A DNA stretch of 64,000 bases from Telmatactis stephensoni (GCA_029948255.1 JALIZF010001770.1:154001-218000); one strand, 5' to 3'; shown: positions 1 to 11,349, counted from the stretch's first letter. Numbers and translations are program-made. Notes: generated by a model not told the origin, from the sequence alone.

Positions 1-180
1 TGAAGTTTATTTTCGAAGTCTAGATTGACATAGAACCGAAACATAAGGAATTATGTGCGATTTTATCCGGTTACGTGACCTATGATGTCACACACTTTGA
101 TTGACAGGACATATGGACAATGTCAAATGAAGTTTATTTTCAAATTTTAGATTGACATTCAGTAACACAAGAAATTGTGT
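1..180. repeat. two-copy direct repeat (~126-bp spacing)
   Basis: The phrase TGAAGTTTATTTTC followed by an AGATTGACAT block starts at 1 and again at 127, with diverged sequence between. It lies at the window edge, inside or next to the last visible intron of the CACTA transposase. A short CA-rich microsatellite follows at about 244-272. Confidence 0.5.
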
Positions 181-340
181 TTTATATGCCCATTGGCTTC
201 CTGTGGTCTCCCTGACTATGAGTGACGTCATGCCAAAACTCTACACAAAACACACACACATACACACACACATAGACAAAAAGGTAGAACTTGACTCGGG
301 TCAACCCTACCCCTAGTAAAAATAACATAAAGGAAAATGA

Positions 341-3300
341 CACCAACCTTTTCTTTATCTGCATTGATGTTTTTTTCTGATCTTACACATTTTACTCCTT
401 GGGTGTCTTGGAAGAAACGTAGAAATTCTCTCTGTGTTTCTCTTCTTGCAAATGACTTCTCAATATGCTTTTTGTTACTGGATTGTCGTATGTAACGTTT
501 CACAGCTCTTTCAAAGTTAAAGCACCAGAAATTATCAGGAGAGGAAAATCTTTGTATGTCTTCTGGTAAGTGAGTAAGATTGTGAAGATTAATCACACAT
601 GCATCAATCCCATACATTTCTTCATAGAGAATACAGTATCTCCAAGCCAATCTTCTAAAATTATCTATCATGCTAGCAGACCAGCCATTTCTTCCGCTAT
701 TAAAAACAATCTCAATCATTCTTGGAACTGGAGCCCACACATTGTAGTCTTCATTGTCCAGTAGTCCGTTCAACACAAATTCGGAGGCTGGGAATGCTAG
801 CTTTTGAAATTCCTCTGCTACAACAAAAGAATTTAATAGTTAAAGCAGGCTCTCAAAGTAGTATACAGTATATGGCCTTGAAACGTTTATATACAGCCCC
901 AACACATCAACATATAATAATTTGATTCAAAGTGAGATATGATTCCATGAGTAACAAACAACAATAACAAAGAAAAAGAAATCAAGTGACAGAAAACCAA
1001 ATGCAAATGAAAAGCGCTGCAGGCTAGTCACATAATGTGATGACTTATTTAGTACTCACTCTCCCAAACAAGAATAGCTTTTATGGGAAGAAGTACAGTT
1101 ATCATGTTGCATTTTGACAGCACACATTTTAAAACTTTCCATTAAAGTTACCTTTCCATGAACCAATAGAGTCTATGTCCTTAGGCAAACGAGAAGCACA
1201 ATAATCTGTTGATAAAATAAGAAATATACATGTATAATACAATTGAGTGGAATGCTCATACTTTCTCTGATTTCCAATGGTATGGCTTTTATGTCTTGTT
1301 GTATATATAAAGAATGTTAAAAGCGAAAAAGAAGTCCTTTTGGCTTTTTTCAAGTCACCGTACAATAAATTGACAATTATTCGCCAAAGACGAAGTGGAT
1401 ATCAGTGAATATTTACCAAGCTGCAGGTCCTAGAGTGGCGAGGTAAATATTCACCGATATTCACGAGCCTACAATGTGTGGTTTGTAGTAAACCCAAAAT
1501 TTTTATCTACTCATTTATTTATTTTTTTGTAGTGAAATTACCTGTAGTCCATGGCATTTTAGAGAGATTTTCTTGAAGGACCTTGCGATTAAAACTTCCA
1601 CTACCAATTAATCGCTCAATGTGATTCTTGACAACATTGAGAGGAAGAAGGTGCATAACATCAAATACAGCATCAGTTAAGAAATTAAATCCATAAAGTG
1701 GGTATACACGATGCAGAATTGATAGCCCCAAATAGCCTTCCTCTTTACTTTTACTTGTGAAATATGTTGGTCTTTCTTCTTCATCAATATCTCTCATTTT
1801 TGGTATCTCATTCTCAAGAATTCTTGCATTGTAAGGATATCTGTATTGCCTTCTAAACTCTGGGTAATAATTATGATTTTTTTCTTGCACCCAAGTACCT
1901 AGAAACACATAATTTAGGTCTATAATTAAAAGCATGTAATCGTTCGTACTATCTTAAGTATATAATAAATAACAATAGAAAACCATAGCATAAGTAGTCA
2001 TATTACATTGAATCTATGGAATATGGTATTATAAACAATATACCCTTTAGAATTATTACCACGCATTACTATCTTATTCAGTTCTTGCAAATAAATAACA
2101 ATAAAGAATATAATCTTGGAAGAATTGATGGTAAAGCATGGCAGTATAGCTACCTTGTAAGATGAACAGGTGAATATTGAACTTTATGGGAATTGGTATT
2201 ATTAATTCTGCTGTTTTACATGTATATATTGTAAGTTTGAAGGGTAACCCAAATGAACTGATTTGTAGATCCTTCCTTGATAACTTACCACAGATGTGGC
2301 ATCTATGACAAGCCTTCTTTCCTCCAGCACTTTTTGCCTTACACACCTCACACTGAGCTGGATGGTCGCCAGTCCAAAGCAATAATAAATGACGAATGGT
2401 AATCTTAACAGGTTTTTTTGAAGGGTTTAATATTGTTCCACAGTATTCAACCTTGTATCCTGAAGTTTAGAATGAGCAAATTTTTCAATGTTCAAACACC
2501 AAATACTGCCAAAATAAGACTTGTTGAAAGTGCTTGTTGGCAAACATGCATAGATATAAATATTATTTACATTTTACCTTCAATGAATCCATTTTCGAGA
2601 TCTTTAATAAGTGGTTCTAAAAATGGGTCGATACTGTTAGGTCGTCCATCTGGTAAATCATAAGAAGGAACAAATCCAACAGTATACACCTCTTCAGTTT
2701 GTAACCGGTCTCTTTTGGACATCGTAGCAATGGAAACTTCAATTGCTCCTGTAATTATAAATAAATTTCATGTATGGGATGGAAAAACAACAAATGTGCA
2801 AGGACAAGTCAAATTACAATAGCAAAGATTACAATAAAAGAAATAAAATCTCATGGAATTACTACATATTCTGTATTTACAGAAACTAATCCTGAGGGAC
2901 GTAAACAGACCCACACCACTATTCATGAAGAGTAGGCCATGAAGTTGCCAGTACAGTATGTGTGGACTGTCTAGACCCTACACATCCTATCTGTGCATTG
3001 ATCACATACACATGTTAATTTGTGCATTATGAGCAATAAACTTTATCATTAGTATTATTTATTACAGTAAAAAAATTACTACTTTGAGTTGTGAGAGAGT
3101 ATAGCATCAGTATCAGAAAAAAATGTATATCAATATACCTGTGCTTCTTTTTTTTGAGCCAAATGGCTGAAAGCCATCCCAATGTCCTGCAAAGAAGAGG
3201 AAGGTCGATAAAATGTCAGTTGTTCAGACAGGCTTGTATAATATATTGTTTATACTTTTAGATAGTTCAAGGAGTTGAATTCAGAATACATACACCTCTA

Positions 3301-4838
3301 TTTGTTTTACCTATGTAAGCAATATTTCTTGGATCCCCTTTGGTAAACTCTGGCCGGTGGAAGAAAGTTGAGCAGCACTTGTCACAATATATTTCCTTTA
3401 AACCATCAACATTTGGCTGCTCTTCAATATATGAGGCACTCAATACATTGCTACATCCAGGTGTTCTACATCTTGCAGGTAACAACCATTTTTCATTAGG
3501 ATTCCAAAACCATGATAGTTCTGAAAATCTATCACCATCCCAAAGCTCCTTTTTAACTTGATCTGAGTGCTCGTTGACTCTATCCAACCATCTGTCTTTA
3601 TGATTCCAGTGTGCAAACATCTTCTCACACATGTCAGGATTAGAATACCACTGTTTGACTTTACCTTCTAATCCAAGGTAATAGTACTTAATAGATCCGG
3701 GATTATGACAATGATGACACACTTCATCTTGCGAGTCCATAATGTCCCAATGCCTGGGATGAGATCTGTTTAGACATATAAAATATTCTCTGGCATCCAC
3801 ATATCCAAGTTCAACTAGATACTTCTTAGCACTTTCCCATGTTTGTGGCCATAATTCTTTTATGTCAGGATCATTCTCATTCACACCTTTTCCTAAGCAA
3901 TACATTTCTCTTGCAAGTGAGAGAAGAGCTTCGAAATTACTTAAAGATTCGCCTGAGTCTCTATTTAGGTCCAATGCTTTAAATATACTCTGTACAATTG
4001 CATATTTCAAAGTCATAGTTTCTACATCAAACCTTTCAGGTATGTCATCACAAGGTGTGCTTTCATTGCTTTCAGAGAATGGGTCACAAATACTTGATAC
4101 AGAGTCATCAACCTGATCAAGAGAGGTATGAGCTTCACTTCCATTCTTGTCACTAGCATCATAACTGTTTTCAAAGTTATCAGTTTCGTTGTCTAAGACC
4201 ATGTCTAGAAAAAAGGATTTGTTTATTAAAATCTACAAAAATAAAACATATGTTAAGACAGTGTACAACCACAAAAGTTGTCTTACAGTCAAAGTACCTG
4301 AAGCATGAAGCATGAACACATACGGAAGTCATTAATAAAGTCATTATTCCATTATTGATTTGATTCTTTGATTCAAATATTCATTATTGATTTTTTCAAA
4401 GTATTGAAAGTGTAACTTCATTAATGTAAATATTACTCTTCAAATCAATAATGGGGAAATGAATCCATTAATGACCTCTAGGTGTTCACATTTTAGGTAG
4501 TTTGACTGTAAATTAAGGTATTAGGACTGGCTAAAGTGGGGTTCATTTTGGCCCTTTTTTTAAGGAATAAAGTTCAATTTTTAAATGATATCTTTTTATT
4601 TAGGTCAATTTTGCAATTTTGGTGTCATAATTGACAGCTAAAGGTCTGAAAAAACACAGGGAACCCAAGGCATGAAAATGATTCTCGGGGTGATATCCAG
4701 ATTAGATTCAATAAAAATATCCCAAATTTACATGTATATTAGACAACTGAAAAGTTTCAGATTAAATTATAAGAAAAATAATCGATAAAAACTAAATTCA
4801 AACTTTTACTTGATTGGCCCAAAGATATGTACTTTGGC

Positions 4839-4875
<37 letters not shown>

Positions 4876-5228
4876 TTGTTGTTGTTTTTTTTTGAAGGTA
4901 AAAAGTGTACTACAAGAGCCCAAATGTTAAAAAGATCAATCTACCGCTTATAATAAATAATTTTAGAGCACAAAAATTACATTTTTATTTCAAGTTTTAA
5001 AGACCTTAAGCTAGCTTACTTACCTTGGCTGCTGTTTTCAGAAGAGACATCGAGCTGAGTAGCATCTTGTCGCATTCTCTTTCTACTTGGTCCGTAACGA
5101 ACTAAATGAAGTTGTTGGGTACGATAATTGACAGCTTTTCCATCGCATTCTTGACAACTGCAGTGAACATGTACGGTATTTTTTGCGGAGCAATGACACA
5201 AAGAACTTCCTGCATTTTTGTCCGCCAT
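341..5228 (-). CDS. CACTA transposase, TNP2 / DUF4218 type, eight visible exons, C-terminus outside or at window edge
   Basis: Exons (high to low): 5228-5024, 4204-3311, 3186-3139, 2748-2578, 2459-2289, 1898-1542, 1205-1152, then 817 to about 341. Seven introns all begin GT, end AG and are all phase 1; every exon joins in frame with no stop, so the gene looks intact. The start is the ATG at 5228 inside AAGATGGCGGAC. Motifs: an N-terminal Cys/His-rich segment; CHHCHNPGSIKYYYLG in exon 2, with a Cys-rich C-terminal part; LLLLWTGDHPAQCEVC and CHRCHICG in exon 5; GFNFLTDAVFDVMHLLPLNV in exon 6, all TNP2-like; and NLTHLPEDIQRF plus FNFERAVKRYI in exon 8, typical of DUF4218. It should act in the nucleus on the element ends. 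The last splice donor is uncertain: the frame stays open to 228 and candidate donors lie at about 341-395, so a further exon may lie left of the window. Confidence 0.75.
4312..4500. repeat. small foldback (MITE-like) in transposase intron 1
   Basis: The left arm near 4312-4365 (TGAACACATACGGAAGTCATTAA onward) and the right arm near 4440-4498 are imperfect inverted copies of about 50 bp sharing GTCATTAAT and CATTATTGATTTGA. No coding capacity. It lies in the first intron of the CACTA transposase and is probably a later insertion. Confidence 0.5.
4841..4871. repeat. (GT)n microsatellite
   Basis: An uninterrupted GT dinucleotide run of about 31 bases, followed by a T-rich stretch, in the first intron of the CACTA transposase. 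Confidence 0.95.
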
Positions 5229-5445
5229 CTTAAGTGAATCTGTGATATATGCTGTCAGCGGAGTTCGTTCGAAAGGCGGGAAAAAGCGGCCAATCAGAGC
5301 TTGGGCGGGAATGAATAGCCAATGAAAAGATTGATTTTCACAAGAGAAAACAATACAACCAATCAAATTTAGAGTTGGAATGAGATAAAAAACGGCCACG
5401 AGGTGTAGTCGTTCTTTTGGCTGTTCGTTTTTGGAACAGCCAGTC
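5229..5445. promoter_or_regulatory. divergent promoter shared by the two CACTA genes
   Basis: Only 217 bp separate the transposase ATG (minus) from the first ATG of the plus-strand gene. The interval is less AT-rich than its surroundings and holds three same-direction CCAAT boxes at 5290-5294, 5319-5323 and 5359-5363 (two as CCAATCA). No TATA box is evident. The transposase start is embedded in AAGATGGCGG, which matches the YY1-type initiator known in mammals. Bidirectional activity is inferred from the arrangement. Confidence 0.55.
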
Positions 5446-8400
5446 ATGTCAGTCATGTCACAAGCTAAAGGAAAAAAGTTTCGTTCCTCGTTGCCTGACG
5501 CTTCCGAATCTTTCTGGGGTGATAAATCAAACGATACTTCATCGGATACAACAGTTGCTCATTTATCGGATGATGAGAGCGATGGAGAATCTTCACAGAC
5601 TTTAGATGATTCTTCTCTCACAACGACATTTATCGGTTCGTCTCAGAAAGACACACGACCAAGATCTGTTCTTGCCATTTCTTCTTCGACTCCTAGCAGT
5701 GAAAAGGCCGCTAATAACAACTCTAGCACAGCCACTGACACGTTTAACACAAACCATGTGATAACTGATGAAAATACTAAAAACCCTTCAGGTAAAAAGC
5801 ACTTAATTTGATAGCGAAAAGTCTTATTTTTAATTTCAAAAGAAGCTAGAACCGCCAAAACTGCCAACGACGCCATCTTGGACATCTTGCAGTTGAAGAA
5901 CAAAACCCGATTTGAGCAATTTACACAAATATTATTACTTAGTATAAGAGCAGTACTGTGTGAATGATACAAGTTTTCTTTGATAATCTTTCTTTGGCTA
6001 GTGTTTTCGCTTGTGTGGACGACCGACATCACTTTTAAACATATTTTCTTAAAATACAAACAAAATCGGCACTTATTATTTTAATGTCCCAGGTTAAGAA
6101 CACGATACTTGTTTTACACTACTTATTTTAAGCAAGATATTTATTGTTTTAAGAACAATGCATTGTCTTAAGGTTAAGTGCACTTTAAAACAAGTTCACA
6201 CTTGAAGTAATACCAGTATACAGTAAACTTAAAATAAGGCATTGTCCCACTTAGAGTAAGCTGTAATGCAATTGTGTCCAGGCTATTTGACAATTAGACC
6301 TCGAGGCCGAATGGACTACAAGTCAATAGCCCATGAGGCCGTAGGCCGAATGGGCTATTCAAACTCGTAGTCCCTGAGGCCGAGAGGTCTAATTGTTTTA
6401 GTACTCACCAACATATTGGGCCAAAGGTGAATGAGACTAAACAAAACTTCGGCAAAACGCGAAGGCGACCGCCATTGTTTTTGTTTTCAAAACTCGCGCT
6501 TCCTCTCAACTCGGGCTATCACCAATAGCCCGAGGTTAGGGAGCCAATCAGAATACAGGATTTGTAATAGCCCTTATGTTGGTGAATACTAAAATTGCTT
6601 GGAATGAGTTACATCCGGCCTTTCTCTTAGAGCGTGCCAAAATTGTTGTTTTCCTATTAGATCAAAATATCAAGAAAAAACAAAATCATTTCTTAATATT
6701 TCTTGAAAACATTTTGTGATTTTTTTTCGTAGAACGTAGTGAATTATGTTTGTACCCAGCATATTTCCCTTCACATTTTCTTGTTGTCTATCAAAATGGG
6801 CTTTTTCTCCTTGTCAATGCTATGAAAATTAGATACTGATAACTTAGTTTCCCGTGATATCTTCTAGATTGGAGTGTTAGTGAGGTTAAAGATTGGGCAA
6901 ATTCTGAAGTTAAAAGGTATTATACCCACCATTTTGGACACCTGAACTTCATTCATTCCACAAAGATATTGATGTGCCATTATTATGATGTGTGATAACC
7001 CTCATTTGTCACCTTTGTTAACAAATTGCACATGCAAATGAATTATATTGCTTGTGAGGTTCAACAAAATCATCAAATTATACATAAATAAATAGTTTTT
7101 ATATGATAATCATACTGCTCTAAGGGGAACACATTATTTATAAACTTGACAAAGACAGCTGGCAAGATGGGCCTCGCAGAACTAGTGTTCTACAATCAAG
7201 CCACAAGGAAAAAAATTGCAATGGAGAAAAAATAATGTGTACAATTACCTGATTACAGCGAAAATCGTTGCATCGCGACCTCCAACGTCGGTAAGATTTT
7301 GGTCTTTTCTGATCCGTCCATCATTCTTGGGGGTGCAGCTTTCACGAACTCGTTCAGTGATTGGTTGATTTGAAAGAAGCTCCGCCCCCAAACTGATTGA
7401 CAGCTCAGAAAAACCCAAAATCAAAACAAAATTTGAAATTTGCTGGTCGCGATGCAACGATTTTGGCTGTAAGACTGAATACAAACAAAAATTAAAGTAA
7501 TATACAGTTGATAAGCAACACATATTTGCTATTAATGCATTTTGTGGCCTGCTATTGTGACATTTTATGCAGACACTTTTAAAAGTTGTAGGAACTGCAG
7601 GAACATTTAAACTTACGTCTATAAAGTCAACGCACTTCTACCATGAAATAAAAACAAGAAAGTGCTATTTATTAGTCTTTATTTGCTGACTAATTGTACT
7701 TATCAATGAACCAGAACAACTTAAAAGGAATAAAAGGTAATACACAAGAGACAAAACAAAATCACTCAACAATAAAAATCTTTAAAAAAAATCTAATTTA
7801 AAATAAAGTTTGAGTGGTCTCTTGTGCATTACCCTTTTGTTCCTAAGTTGTTCTGGTTCAGTGATCATAAATACTATTCGTCAGTATTTAGAGACTAATA
7901 AGTGTTACTTATTTTAATTATTTCACGGTAGAAGTGTGTTGCAGTCTAATGGGATTCTATAAACAAACAAAACTTTTTCCAGGTGGGAAAACCCCGAATG
8001 GAGAACCCCCAGCAAAAAAAATGCGAATAGAAGATGAAGACAGGCTTTTGACAAACAAGGAAAAGGATGAAATGCCTAGCAAGGAAAGATCTCTTTATAA
8101 CACCAAGTATGTTTGTTATATCAACATTTTTTTCTAGCATGTATGTACTACTTTTGTACTAGTAGAATTCATAAATACGTTCGCTGTTTAGTAATGAAAG
8201 AAAGATTGATAGAAAAATATCATATGCTCTTGGCAGGAATCTAACCCACGTCTTCTATTCTGATGTGATAACAAGGACAACCACGCTGGTAATGGAGGGG
8301 GGACACCACATGAAGCCCGCCGACACTAAAATAGGATGAGAAGGAGACTAGTAATGCAGCTGACTTATGCTGGTGACCAGCATGGTTGTCCTTGTGGTGT

Positions 8401-10261
8401 AGTGGTTATCACATTGGACTAGAATACTGAAGACGTGTGTTCAATTGGACATATGATATTTTTCTCTTATTCTTTCTTACTCTTGTACTAGATTTATTTA
8501 TACTATATGGTTAGTGTTGTCTTCCCAGAACCCAACTTATATTTTCCATGCTTCCACTGAGTAAGATATGAAAACGTTATGTACCAAAAATCCTACTTGA
8601 ACAGTGCAATAAAAAAATATGAATTGATGCTAAAAAATTCTTTTCTGACGACATTATTGCAAAAATTTTTGATTGATTTGCTCGGATCTCCTTGTGGTTT
8701 TGTCATCCATTCTTTTTTCCCTTATGATGGCTAAGAATTAATAACAATAACCCCATCCACAGGGTAGTCCCTTCAGAGCTAAAGGCTCTGCTATCCACAG
8801 GAGCCCTGGTAGGAGATAGGGTCAAATACATAGCTATATAATGCTTTTGAGTGAACATCTGAGCGAGTAACACGATGTCACATACTCAAGAAAAATTTTG
8901 AGCCAAATACTGGTCAATTAGTAATTGACTATCTAATTAGCTAAGATCACACAATAAAGTTTTAGCCAAACCTCTCATTTGCTTTTTGCATATTTATCAA
9001 TTTAATATAGCAGGAAAAAATTTTTTTTCACAGCATATTAAGTACTAATTGAAATTCATTATTCTCTTAGCTTTCAGTGCACACCAATTTGATCATTGAA
9101 AAATACCCATTTAATTTCAGGAAATCCAGAATCATTCAACACATCAAGAAGATATGGCCTGTAGAAAAACCAATTCCAAAGTTCAGATCAAATGAGTCAA
9201 ATTTAAGAAAGCTCCATGATGTAGCCAGTGAACTTTCGAAAGACCCAGAGTATTCAATGCCTTCCGCTGGGTTGAAATACCATGCCATTTCAAAATTGAT
9301 CAGACAACATATGATGGAGAGGAGGAGAAAAGTGTCAGTTATAGAAATTAGTGACCTTAGCAGTAGCATGGATGATAGTTCGGCAAGTTCTAGTGATCAA
9401 ACAGGTATGAGTTTTAATTAAATTTTAATTAAAGTAAATTGAAATTCAATTCTTTGAGTCTGGTAATAATTGCATTATTGATCAAATGTAAAGGGTATGA
9501 TATTGACATAGTGTAGGCATCAAACCTTTGAATTTTCCATTTCTGCAATACCAATAATGTAGAGGATATTACATGGTCTCTTGAAGATAGATTTTCGTTA
9601 GTGAAAATAACCACTTTTCGAACTGAGAAATATACATGTAGGTATTTTATGGATAATTATAATAATAAATTGTTATCTTTTTGTTTGACAGAAGTATCTG
9701 AAAAGCAACAAAAAGCAACTTCATACAAAGAGCTATTTAAAACAGGCAAGTGGTGTTTGAATGTGAGTCCAAAATACAATGCCTTCATACAAGGACATAC
9801 TTAGTGTAAGGAGGTAACATTTTTGTATATCAGAGGTTGCCAAATGATGTTATACCATTTACACATGAGAAAAAAAAAAACACTATAGTGAGGCCCATAG
9901 AGAACAATTTATTGATGAATGCAGTCAGTAACAAAAGATATTCAATATACAGACTCAGATAGAATTGCAAATACAAGTTCAATAAATATTGCAAATAAGA
10001 TTTCTAAATATAAGTAATGATTTGTCTTTAGGGCTCTCCCTTCCATCTGCACAAGCCATTTTAATAAAATGGTTAAAAGTTGCTGGGCACAAAGACATCA
10101 AGTTGAAGGAGTTGAAACAAATTGCAAAGGAAAGAAAACTCAAAATGCTAAGAAATGCAGACAAAGATGCACATGTCCTAGCTATAGCAGCAAATTTGTT
10201 GTTGAAAGGGGATTGCATTGTAGCTGAAAACTGTCAATTAGATAGGAGTAATAACAGCTGA
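5446..10261 (+). CDS. second CACTA gene, 345-aa nuclear-type protein of unknown family, five exons
   Basis: Exons 5446-5791, 7983-8106, 9121-9404, 9692-9745 and 10032-10261 sum to 1038 nt, an open frame of 345 codons plus stop. The fourth intron uses a GC donor (GCAAGT) with an AG acceptor; the others are GT-AG. ATG at 5446 or 5455 could start it. The N-terminal third is Ser/Thr/Asp-rich and acidic, then comes a basic GEPPAKKMRIEDED segment resembling a nuclear signal. Exon 3 (IIQHIKKIWPVEKPIP) is basic and ends in a Ser-rich acidic tail, and the last exon is helical and lysine-rich (IKLKELKQIAKERKLKMLRN). I do not recognise the family. By position it may be the accessory partner of the transposase, as plant CACTA elements pair a TNP2-like transposase with a TIR-binding protein; that analogy is inference. 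Confidence 0.65.
6291..6594. repeat. foldback element with nested palindromes in intron 1 of the 345-aa gene
   Basis: CAATTAGACCTCGAGGCCGAATGG at 6291 is mirrored by GAGGCCGAGAGGTCTAATTG near 6377-6396. TTTTAGTACTCACCAACAT (about 6397-6415) is mirrored by ATGTTGGTGAATACTAAAA (about 6574-6592). The middle carries two copies of AGGCCGAATGG. No ORF. MITE-like. Confidence 0.6.
7253..7472. repeat. MITE with ~27-bp terminal inverted repeats
   Basis: TTACAGCGAAAATCGTTGCA at the left end is the inverted complement of TGCAACGATTTTGGCTGTAA at the right end, extended inward by TCGCGACC. The interior (~160 bp) has no coding capacity. It lies in intron 1 of the 345-aa gene. Confidence 0.75.
7632..7938. 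repeat. long foldback, arms ~125 bp, in intron 1 of the 345-aa gene
   Basis: The left arm 7632-7760 (CACTTCTACCATGAAATAAA onward, with CCAGAACAACTTA) is the inverted complement of the right arm 7810-7938 (TAAGTTGTTCTGGTTCA and GGTAGAAGTGTG), with a short AT-rich spacer. The arms are diverged but alignable along their length. Non-coding. Confidence 0.7.
8195..8490. repeat. tRNA-derived foldback (SINE/MITE-like)
   Basis: The right arm (about 8370-8490) contains TGGTGTAGTGGTTATCAC, a good match to the D-arm/A-box of a tRNA, then a degenerate anticodon region and GTGTGTTCAATT resembling a T-arm. The left arm (8195-8300) is the inverted complement of the same sequence but lacks the TGGTGTAGTGG stretch. 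It is not a functional tRNA gene, since the stems do not pair, but the tRNA ancestry is visible. It lies in intron 2 of the 345-aa gene. Confidence 0.6.
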
Positions 10262-10317
10262 TGTTACAGTTGTAACAGGCTAGATTCGGGCCTAATTTAT
10301 TAATTCCGTTGTTTATT

Positions 10318-10475
10318 CATCAGACTCTTCACCTTTTTATATTGGTTGTGATTTATCTATCAGTCTCTTTGCATTTTTAAATTGGTTGTGATTTATCTAT
10401 CAGTCTCTTAAGTTTGCATTTTTAAATTGGTTGTGATTTATCCTACTGTCTCTTTGCATTTTTAAATTGGTTGGT
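10318..10475. repeat. short tandem repeat of ~45-55 bp units
   Basis: ATTGGTTGTGATTTATC followed by a CTGTCTCTTTGCATTTTTAA-like segment recurs about three and a half times just downstream of the stop codon of the 345-aa gene. One unit carries an AAGTTT insertion. Confidence 0.8.
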
Positions 10476-10599
10476 TAGCAATATTATTGTCATATGCACC
10501 TATTGTGGCCTAAGATTGTAGGTCAGGTCATTTTTGATGACATTAAATCATATTGTTGTATAATTTGACTGTTGAATTTACTATTGGTCTCCAGCTGGT

Positions 10600-11200
10600 T
10601 TGTAAAAGTCTGGCCAGGTTTCTTTGGAAACCAGATTTGTTACCTAAGAATATCCAAACCTGTTAATTGTAATAACCAGGCCAGGTTTCTATGGAAACCA
10701 GATTTGTTACCTGAGAATACCCAAATCTGTTTATTGTAATAACCAGGCCAGGTTTCTATGGAAACCAGATTTGTCACCTGAGAATACCCAAATCTGTTTA
10801 TTGTAATAACCAGGCCAGGTTTCTATGGAAACCAGATTTGACGCCTGAGAACACCCAAACCTGTTTATTGTAATAACCAGGCCAGGTTTCTATGGAAACC
10901 AGATTTGTTGCCTGAGAATATCCAAACCTGTTTATTGTAATAACCAGGCCAGGTTTCTATGGAAACCAGATTTATCGCCTGAGAATATCCAAACCTGTTT
11001 ATTGTAATAACCAGGCCAGGTTTCTATGGAAACCAGATTTATCGCCTGAGAATATCCAAATCTGTTTATTGTAATAACCAGGCCAGGTTTCCATAGAAAC
11101 CAGATTTGTTACCTAAGAATACCCAAACCAGTTTATTGGAATAACCAGGCCAGGTTTCTATGGAAACCAGATTTGTCACCTGAAAGTACCCAAATTTGGT
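10600..11200. repeat. subterminal tandem repeats of the CACTA element (~67-bp unit, about nine copies)
   Basis: Each unit contains the perfect short palindrome GGTTTCTATGGAAACC inside CAGGCCAGGTTTCTATGG, then AGATTTGTTACCTGAGAATA and CCAAATCTGTTTATTGTAAT. The copies differ by a few bases. The AAACCAG/CTGGTTT core recurs in the terminal ~60 bp of the element (TTTCCGAAAACCAG-like sequence). This is what subterminal transposase-binding repeats of CACTA elements look like; the binding role is inferred. Degenerate copies continue to about 11330. Confidence 0.8.
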
Positions 11201-11325
11201 TTTTACAAAATACAAATATGGTTTTTAATGAATATCCAAGTCTGGTTTTACTGCAATTTTTCCAGACCTGGATTTCTTTAAAAAACCAGGGGAAAACCAG
11301 ATAAAAGCCAGCTAAAAACCAGTCT

Positions 11326-11349
11326 GGTTTTCCGAAAATTTTTCCTGTG
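11326..11349. other. right terminus of the CACTA element
   Basis: The + strand reads GGTTTTCCGAAAATTTTTCCTGTG, that is CACAGGAAAAATTTTCGGAA from the outside in. A CAC start followed by an A/T tract is usual for animal EnSpm termini. The call rests on position and motif, because the left end is outside the window. Confidence 0.55.

Larger units (their letters stand above)
1..11349. mobile_element. CACTA (EnSpm) DNA transposon, left end outside the window
   Basis: A TNP2/DUF4218-type transposase (minus strand) and a divergent second gene (plus strand) are followed by a block of ~67-bp repeats (10600-11200) and a terminus. Read from the right outside, the terminus begins CACAGGAAAAATTTTC at 11349. 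CACTA elements characteristically start with CAC, carry subterminal arrays and often encode two proteins, so I join these parts into one element. The left terminus is not visible: the transposase C-terminal exon runs close to position 340 and may continue outside. The matching left inverted repeat therefore could not be checked, and the target duplication (2-3 bp in this superfamily) cannot be read. Several smaller foldback elements sit in its introns, which suggests some age, yet both reading frames are open. Confidence 0.7.

Noticed and set aside
36..364. 60-codon minus-strand ORF at 182-364
   Set aside because: It overlaps the CA microsatellite and the end of the transposase exon in another frame.
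8370..8445. tRNA gene candidate
   Set aside because: The D-arm resembles a tRNA, but the acceptor and anticodon stems do not pair and the T-loop is degenerate.
10318..11200. CRISPR-like array of regular repeats
   Set aside because: Units are contiguous tandem repeats with no unique spacers, and the context is a eukaryotic transposon.
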